From Monocercomonoides exilis (lineage: Eukaryota; Preaxostyla; Oxymonadida; Polymastigidae): a stretch of DNA of 64,000 nucleotides. Of this stretch, positions 58,067-64,000 are shown piece by piece. The position numbers and the translations under genes are program-made. Location: the NCBI GenBank assembly GCA_001643675.2, contig LSRY02000054.1, forward strand, positions 1 through 64,000. The letters run 5' to 3'. How positions within the stretch are numbered: the stretch's first letter is position 1; each line of letters starts with the position of its first letter. A model generated the notes under the pieces. That model ran no database searches and had not been told where the DNA came from. It saw only the letters and a list, made by a program, of their open reading frames with translations.

Positions 58067-58721
58067 ACAAATGCGGATGGAGAGACTCAAAGCGGCTGGG
58101 TGCGAAAGAGAGAAACATATTAGGAGCAATATGACGAAAAAGGGCGATATATAGAAGGATTGAGAAAAAGATCAACCGCCCGAAGATATTCATGTGCACG
58201 AAGAACTTTTTTTAGAAAAACAGGAAACGAATGAAAAGTTCAAGCATGATCCCACTCCTTTTTAAGATTATTATTGTTTTTACATAGAAGAATAAAATTC
58301 CAAATATGCAGTGTGTGATGTTTTGGTGTTGCTGTGCTGGATCAGCAGAAGAGCGGGAGGCAGAGCACATCACATGCAGTTTTCTTTTCCACGCCTCGTG
58401 AAAGCGAGAGTGGTTTTTCTTTCTGCTCCGTTTTGGAACACTCGCCTCACCGGATTCCTGCACAGCCTGCCGAAGAGAGCTCCGAGGGGCAATGTCACCT
58501 GCCCTCTGGTCTTCGTCACCAAGGCGAAAAGGCGAAGTCAATGGTGAAGTGAAGCGGACAATGCATTATTTTATTTCTTAATTTTAATGTTTTTGTCTAT
58601 ATTTTCATCTCGCCCTTTTTTCCACGTCATTTTGGGGAAGGCGAAGTTTTCGCTTAAACCACCCATAAATCGTGAACAATACTCATTATCTCGGAGCAAA
58701 TCTGTCTCACTGCGTTTTTAT

Positions 58722-60491
58722 AAAAAGTTTGTTTGTTTAATAATTTGAAATTGAGCATTTTCCAAATAAATTTGTATGGAAAAAAAAGCATCATCCTGAT
58801 TATGAATGGATAATAATCATTTTTCAATTATTGAAAAAATTGACTAATAATTATGAAATTAAATATACCTTTTTCTCTTTGATTTATTATTCATTTATTT
58901 TTTCGGAAAAATCCTTAAAAATTTTTGTTTAATAATCAAAATCAAAGATACTTTCTCATTAAAACAATCATTTTGTTTCAACTGTCGCGCTTGCTGTGAT
59001 ATTTTTTCCTTCCATTGAACAATTCTTCATGAAAATTCGCAATTGTCTATTTCAAGGTTAAATAGAAAAGTTTTATTTTTGATCATTTGGGTGATTTATT
59101 TTGATATCATAAAAAATTCCGACGTTTGATCAAAAATTTTTTTCATTATGGGTCGGGTTGAACTGAAAATATTTTTGTTTTTTTGTGCGAAAATATTCAT
59201 TAATATATTGTTATTATTAATTATTTGTTGATTTTAATTTGTTTCAAATTGTTTTTATTTAAAATTTGTGAAAGAATTTCAAAATATATCAAAAAAAAAT
59301 CGAAAATTCAATAAACAGAACAAAACTTTTATTTTCTGGCTTAAAAAACATGATCACAGTAATTACAATAACGTAATAAAATAATCTCATATACAAATAT
59401 ATGTTAAACAATGTTATTGAAAAAGAATAGAATAAGATAAGTTGAAATCAACACATACTTAATGAAATAAATCTATATTAACAGTTGATTCACCAATGTT
59501 CACTTCTCTTTCAACTGTTTCGTTATCTTTATTTTCTGAAAAGCAAAATTTTTGTTTCATGTCTATTTCACGCTCATCATTCAAATGCTCCTTTTTCCAA
59601 AAATTAGATATCCCATTTCCATACCAAACCCTTCATACTAGGCACTTTTCGTATGAATTTGCTCTCCCAACTCGATAGCCACCCTGAACAACGAGATATT
59701 CCGTTCTCACTCATTTTCATTCATTTCGATCTGCTGTCCTGAAAGAAACGCTAAAAATATCAACAGGCAAATATTCATATGGGTCATTCTTTTTGAAAAG
59801 TCGCAAACGTTTAACTGATCTGAAAATTTGATCTCAATTGATCAAAAACTGTTGATCATTCCGTTCCCATCATATATTGCTGAGAATTATTCTTTTCAGT
59901 TTTGTCACTCTATCCCCAAATATTACGTCACAATTAAACAGATTTCATATATCATTTTCACTGCTAAATCATATAAATGAAATTTAAAAATTTTTTTCTT
60001 GTTTTTTGGAGCAACTGAATAATTTGTTCATATTTCTTTGTTTTCATTTCAATTGTTCGAATAAACGTTTTGAATTTCTGAATGTGGACTTCTTTTTAAA
60101 TATTTTCCTATGCAGAAAGACTAATAGAATTAGATTGCTTTTATTCGAGTATTTTTTGTTAGAAATTATTTAACAGGAAAAATATTTCGAAGCTGAGCTG
60201 ATTGTAATTAAAAGAAATTCAATAGGCTGTTAATATTGAGATGTTTTTAATGTAATAATACATAAATGAAGAATATCATATAATTTCTCAAAAATTTATG
60301 TCCTTTTAAAAAAAATATTCAAAAAAGAAATGACATCTCAAGTTTTGAATCATATCAATAATCATATGTTAAATAGCTTTCAACTTTTCATTTTCTTTTT
60401 TGCTCATCTTTTTCTTCTCATTTCCAATCCTTTCCAAAAGAAATTCTGTTCAAACTATTCCATCAGATCAAAAAAGATGAGATTTCGGTGA
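58722..60491. other. AT-rich intergenic DNA
   Basis: No supported gene. A single MITE family 3-like end (TGGGTGATTTATTTTGATATC) lies at 59088 and a variant (TGGGTCATTCTTTTTGAAAA) near 59780; no partners were found for them. Confidence 0.5.
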
Positions 60492-63400
60492 TGGTTGACG
60501 TCTCTAATTTGAACATGGACTTTGTGTTTGTGACACGAAAGGCGCTGCAATTTTGTGTGATGAGTTGTATCAAAAAGCTTCTTGAAGCTGATGTACTGTT
60601 GCATTCGTCTCATTTCTCAGTACCATTAAAATTCTTTATCTTTATAAACTGGAGCAGCTCTCCAGTCAGTTTCTCCATCCTGGAGAAGGAGAAACAAGGA
60701 GAAGAAGGCTGCAGGAGATGATAAATCATCTTCATCTTTGCCTTCGTCATCAGCGCCTGCGGTTGATCCTTCGGATGAATCATCTATGGCTGCATCTCAC
60801 ATTAAACACATAAAACTGCACCACAACGTAAGGTGGCTGGGGATTTGCTTGCATAAGGCAGCTGGGTTGTTGTCGCTTCCATTGTTGCAATCACTTCAAT
60901 CGCTTCAATCGCTGCTACTTGCACTCTAAGTTTTCAATGATGGCTTGTTGTGCTCTGCTTAACAGAACGTGCTGTATCCGTTCAATGTGAAATGTTTTTC
61001 ATTCAACTTGTGGCTTTGCTCACGTTTCTTGATGACTTGCTGAGAAAGAAGTCGTTGAAGAAGCCGATATTAACAGTAGTTGATGTGGATGATTTTCTGT
61101 TAATCTGCAACACGCTTGATCCACCGCTGGCTCCATTGGCCATTGAATGGCTGGCGAACCGATAGAAGTAGTCGAGGCATGCGGAGTGATGAAGCTGGTC
61201 GACAAAATGAGGAAGTGGATGGTTGCAGTGAATGAAGAAGGGGAGGTTGCGGAGAAGGCGCTGGAGGCGGTGGGGCAGAGGGGCTGATGATGGAAGATGT
61301 GGTTCTGTCGCCTGCAGCGATTGTGCTGAATTTGCTGGAAGAAGGAAAAGAAAAAGAAAAAGAAGAAGAAGTTATAAAAAGGAAAAAGGAGGCGAAGCGG
61401 ATGAGCGGGCTGGTAGAGCAGCTGCAGGAGAAGGACAAGATCATCTGGATGAGTCTGATGATAATTCTGGAGCTGAACGAGAAGTACAATGCAGAGGTGA
61501 AGGAGTTGCAGGAGCAGCTGGTTGCGATGAAGGAGATGGCAGCGCTGATTGATGTGGGGATTGAGAAGGAAAAGTCTAGGACGTGGCATGACTAAGTTGT
61601 GAGTGTGGACAGCGCTGGTAAGCTGCTGAGGTCGGGATTGAAGCTTGTCACGTCTTCTTCATCGGTTTCTGTGTGTGGCGGGATGGCTCCGTCTTCAGAT
61701 TAGTTGATCTTGCCTTCGGGGCTGCGTGAAAAGCATCACGAGAAGCTTTCCTCGACTATCGGAGATGGCAGCACTGTGATGCTTGGACCGAATCCAAGTT
61801 TGAAGGAGCTTTCTGTGAAAGTGGAGAGTCTGGCAAGTGTAGTGAGAAAGGTTAAAAGAGCTGATGGAGGAGGAGACTGATGTGAAGGAACAAAGTCAGA
61901 GACAAGCTAGGGGTTGGAGAAGAACAGTGCTGTGGCCAGTGATGGTGGTGAATGTGGAGGAGGAGTGGGTGAAACTGCGAGACAGAAGAATAGCAAAATG
62001 GAGAAGGAATTGAAGACACTGATTGCATTGTCGAAATTGCATAAGAAGATGATGAGTATGCAGAAGGCGCCGTTCAACGAGGTGATTGAAAAGCAGTAGA
62101 TTTCGCTTGCGCAAAAGAAGCAGGAGAAGATGAATAATTCAGCTTCATATGAAGAGATTGCTTAATGAATGTCTGGTTGAGTGAAGAAGCTGGAAGAGAA
62201 TGTGGTGCAAGAACACTTTGGATGGAGCAGGGAGGAAGGGAATAGGAGAAAGGGGCAAGGGAGATGGATGAAGGAAGGAGGAGGAAAAGGAACAGAAGCT
62301 AATGCGTAGAATACGAGGAATCAGAGGAGTGTGAGAAGGCAGTTGAAAGAATTGCAAGCGCGCTGTATGGGATTCCGCTGTCGCCGCACAACAATCCGAA
62401 GAGAGAGCGGGATGATTGGATGCATACTGTCGTTCCAACAGTGGCAAAGAAAGGTGAAGGGAAGGCGACTGTTGTGCAGCGGATGTTCATGCTTCTTGAG
62501 CAGACGACAGACAGCAGAGGCAGTGAAGAGTCGGAATGGCCTGTGACTTCGCCTGGTGGATCGGGGGCAGGGCTGTCTAGCGCAGGCGACGTGCCTTTGC
62601 AGGCTGGGTCAACAGCGAGGGAGAGGCCGATGAGTGCAGTGTCGGGGTCGCTGGAACAGGAAACGTGTAAATCAGCACATGTGCTTCGGGTGCCACACTC
62701 GCGGAGGTCATCCGTGCAAATGAAGCGTTTGTTGAATTTGCTGAAGATAGGTCTGCAGCCGCAGCTAGTGTGGACGCTGATGTAGATTCTGTGGATATTC
62801 GGATTCAAGATTGCAACAGACTAGGGTGGGTGTAGTCTCTTGCGGGCAGGGGCGGGTGCGGGGAGGAAGGGGTTTGGGGACTTTGTGGACATGTGGCTGG
62901 GGGAGAAGCAAGCGGTGCAGAAGAAGAGCGATGCGGTGCTGTGAGCAAGGATACATGGGAAGAACTGTTCCGGAAGGACTTTTCAGAGATGGAACTGTTT
63001 AAGGAATTTGCGATGAAAAAGTTTACTTGAGGTGAATTGAAGTTTTCCTGCAAATTGAATGGTGTTTGAAGGGGTGAAGGAAAAGAGATTAAAATGTCTT
63101 TTGGTTGTTTGAGTGGATGCTGTTGGAGAAGACGTATGCAGATACCTCTATGTTTGTGGTGTTTTTACTGAATAACTTCAGGGAAGAAGCAGCTTCCTTA
63201 TATTTGCGATGAAGCTTACCAGTTATAGCCTTTATTGCAGTCTTTGAATTATGTGATTGTGAAGGCGCCAAGATGGTGTTGGTCAACTTGGAGTTTAAGT
63301 TTCATTCAGTATCGAAGGTGATGTGTGAATGGTTTGGGCTGAAGCAACATGCGTAGATTCTTCAGTCGGTGGAAGAGAAGAAAGAATAACGGTGGGCGTT

Positions 63401-63559
63401 GTTCCATATTGTGCGGCTGCTGGAAGGGATGGTGAGGCTGCATCTGTGAAGGACATGCAGTCAATGGTGGAGAAAAATGAAGGACAGTGTGCGCTTGTGC
63501 ACTTCGTGAGAGATGAAGTTACACAAGAAAATGGCATTGTAGATGGAGTGAAAGAATAA
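60492..63559 (+). pseudogene. Coiled-coil family, copy 2, decayed
   Basis: It opens with MVDVSNLNMDFVFVTRKALQ. EKKAAGDDKSSSSLPSSSAP and VDPSDESS align with 48700-48790, and LMMEDVVLSPAAIVLNLLEE aligns with 49268-49330 (LRMEDVVLSPAAIELAVLKE). A coiled coil follows (LVEQLQEKDKIIWMSLM ... VKELQEQLVAMKEMAALID). Later fragments include LKTLIALSKLHKKMMSMQKA, SALYGIPLSPHNNPKRERDD, TVAKKGEGKATVVQRMFMLL and SVKDMQSMVEKNEGQCALVH. Stops and frame changes separate them, so over 3 kb of a once large GC-rich gene is dead. The function is not recognised. Confidence 0.55.
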
Positions 63560-63784
63560 TTTTACAATAATTCATCAACATCTGTTTCTTCATCGCTGTT
63601 GAAAACAAATACTGAATGGAAAGTGAGGAAGATAAACAATGCGCTCCGATCATTTGGTGGATATTGGATGTGATCAACCATCAAATTATCAAAACAATAT
63701 TTTCATCAGCGTTTTCACTCGTCGTAACCATCTTCTTTTTCCCTCTATTCCTTCTTTTTGCAATGAAACTTGATCATTTTTAAA

Positions 63785-64000
63785 GAATTTGAGGGAAGAA
63801 GAAGGAGAAGAAGGAGATGAAGAAGGATTTGAAATAGAAGAAGAAGAAGTAGTAGAAGAAGAGGAAGAGGAAGAGGAAGAGGAAGAGGAAGAGGAAGAGG
63901 AAGAGGAAGAGGAAGAGGAAGAAGAGGAAGAGGAAGAAGAGGAAGAGGAAGAGGAAGAGGAAGAAGAGGAAGAGGAAGAGGAAAAAGAGGAAGAGGAAGA
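63785..64000 (+). repeat. (GAGGAA)n purine tract, possibly a Glu-rich exon, runs off the window
   Basis: In one frame it reads NLREEEGEEGDEEGFEIEEEE and then uninterrupted Glu to the last base. A TTTTTAAAG acceptor-like site at 63778-63785 would start an exon in that frame in phase 0. It may be the beginning of an acidic domain or a plain microsatellite; the coding call is weak. Confidence 0.55.

Larger units (their letters stand above)
53703..58721 (+). mobile_element. Second DIRS-like retrotransposon family, heavily decayed (about 5.0 kb)
   Basis: The left end ATTCGCAATGGAGCGAATC and the right end (CTGTCTCACTGCGTTTTTA) are both found, complemented and adjacent, in the internal region 57971-58066. 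This gives the same split-repeat plus ICR plan as the element at 22686. The order inside is: a purine-rich gag-like zone (to about 55340), remnants of the RT C-terminus and RNase H (about 55360-56180), a DIRS-pol tail (about 56250-56530) and recombinase remnants (about 56600-57420). Stops and frame changes are frequent. Boundaries are accurate to a few bases only, since no empty site is available. Confidence 0.8.

Overview
The window looks like nuclear DNA of an anaerobic flagellate of the oxymonad type (Metamonada, Preaxostyla; Monocercomonoides-like). This rests on gene families I recognise from that group: right-handed beta-helix surface proteins with one C-terminal membrane helix, beta-helix proteins joined to a tyrosine-kinase-like pseudokinase, and a short-intron Armadillo-like family. 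Further support comes from short GT-AG introns (53-97 nt, one of 248), use of the standard code, and islands of GC-richer coding DNA in very AT-rich DNA. The identification is inference; no database was searched. No tRNA, rRNA or CRISPR array was seen.

Layout. 1-2244: decayed beta-helix/pseudokinase gene. 2245-9216: AT-rich DNA with five palindromic MITE-like elements. 9217-18404: one giant gene (about 2,980 aa) with one clear intron and five apparent single-base frameshifts. 19892-22276: intact surface protein A. 22686-27279: nearly complete DIRS-like tyrosine-recombinase retrotransposon. 27504-28796: decayed Armadillo-like gene. 28882-29781: relic Merlin/ISXO2-type transposase. 29850-30936: more foldback elements. 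31931-32860: a decayed segment. 35004-36428: intact three-exon Armadillo-like gene. 36867-38273: unrecognised lysine/aspartate-rich broken gene. 41218-41362: solo end of a second DIRS family. 42055-44475 (minus): surface protein B, inverted paralogue of A. 45898-47920: F-box-like multi-pass membrane protein. 48750-49775 and 60492-63559: two decayed copies of a coiled-coil family. 51808-53246: third Armadillo-like copy with one stop. 53703-58721: a second, heavily decayed DIRS-like element. 63785-64000: purine repeat running off the window.

Main story. Surface genes A and B are arms of an inverted segmental duplication that also includes the start of the adjacent Armadillo-like gene. Arm B still carries the sequence without the DIRS-like element that sits in arm A, so both insertion boundaries can be read to within a base or two without outside data. 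The internal complementary region of that element matches its predicted circle junction. The C-terminal 325 residues of A and B differ at only six positions while their N-terminal halves are much more diverged, which points to recent gene conversion. Both DIRS families lie next to, or inside, members of these multigene families.
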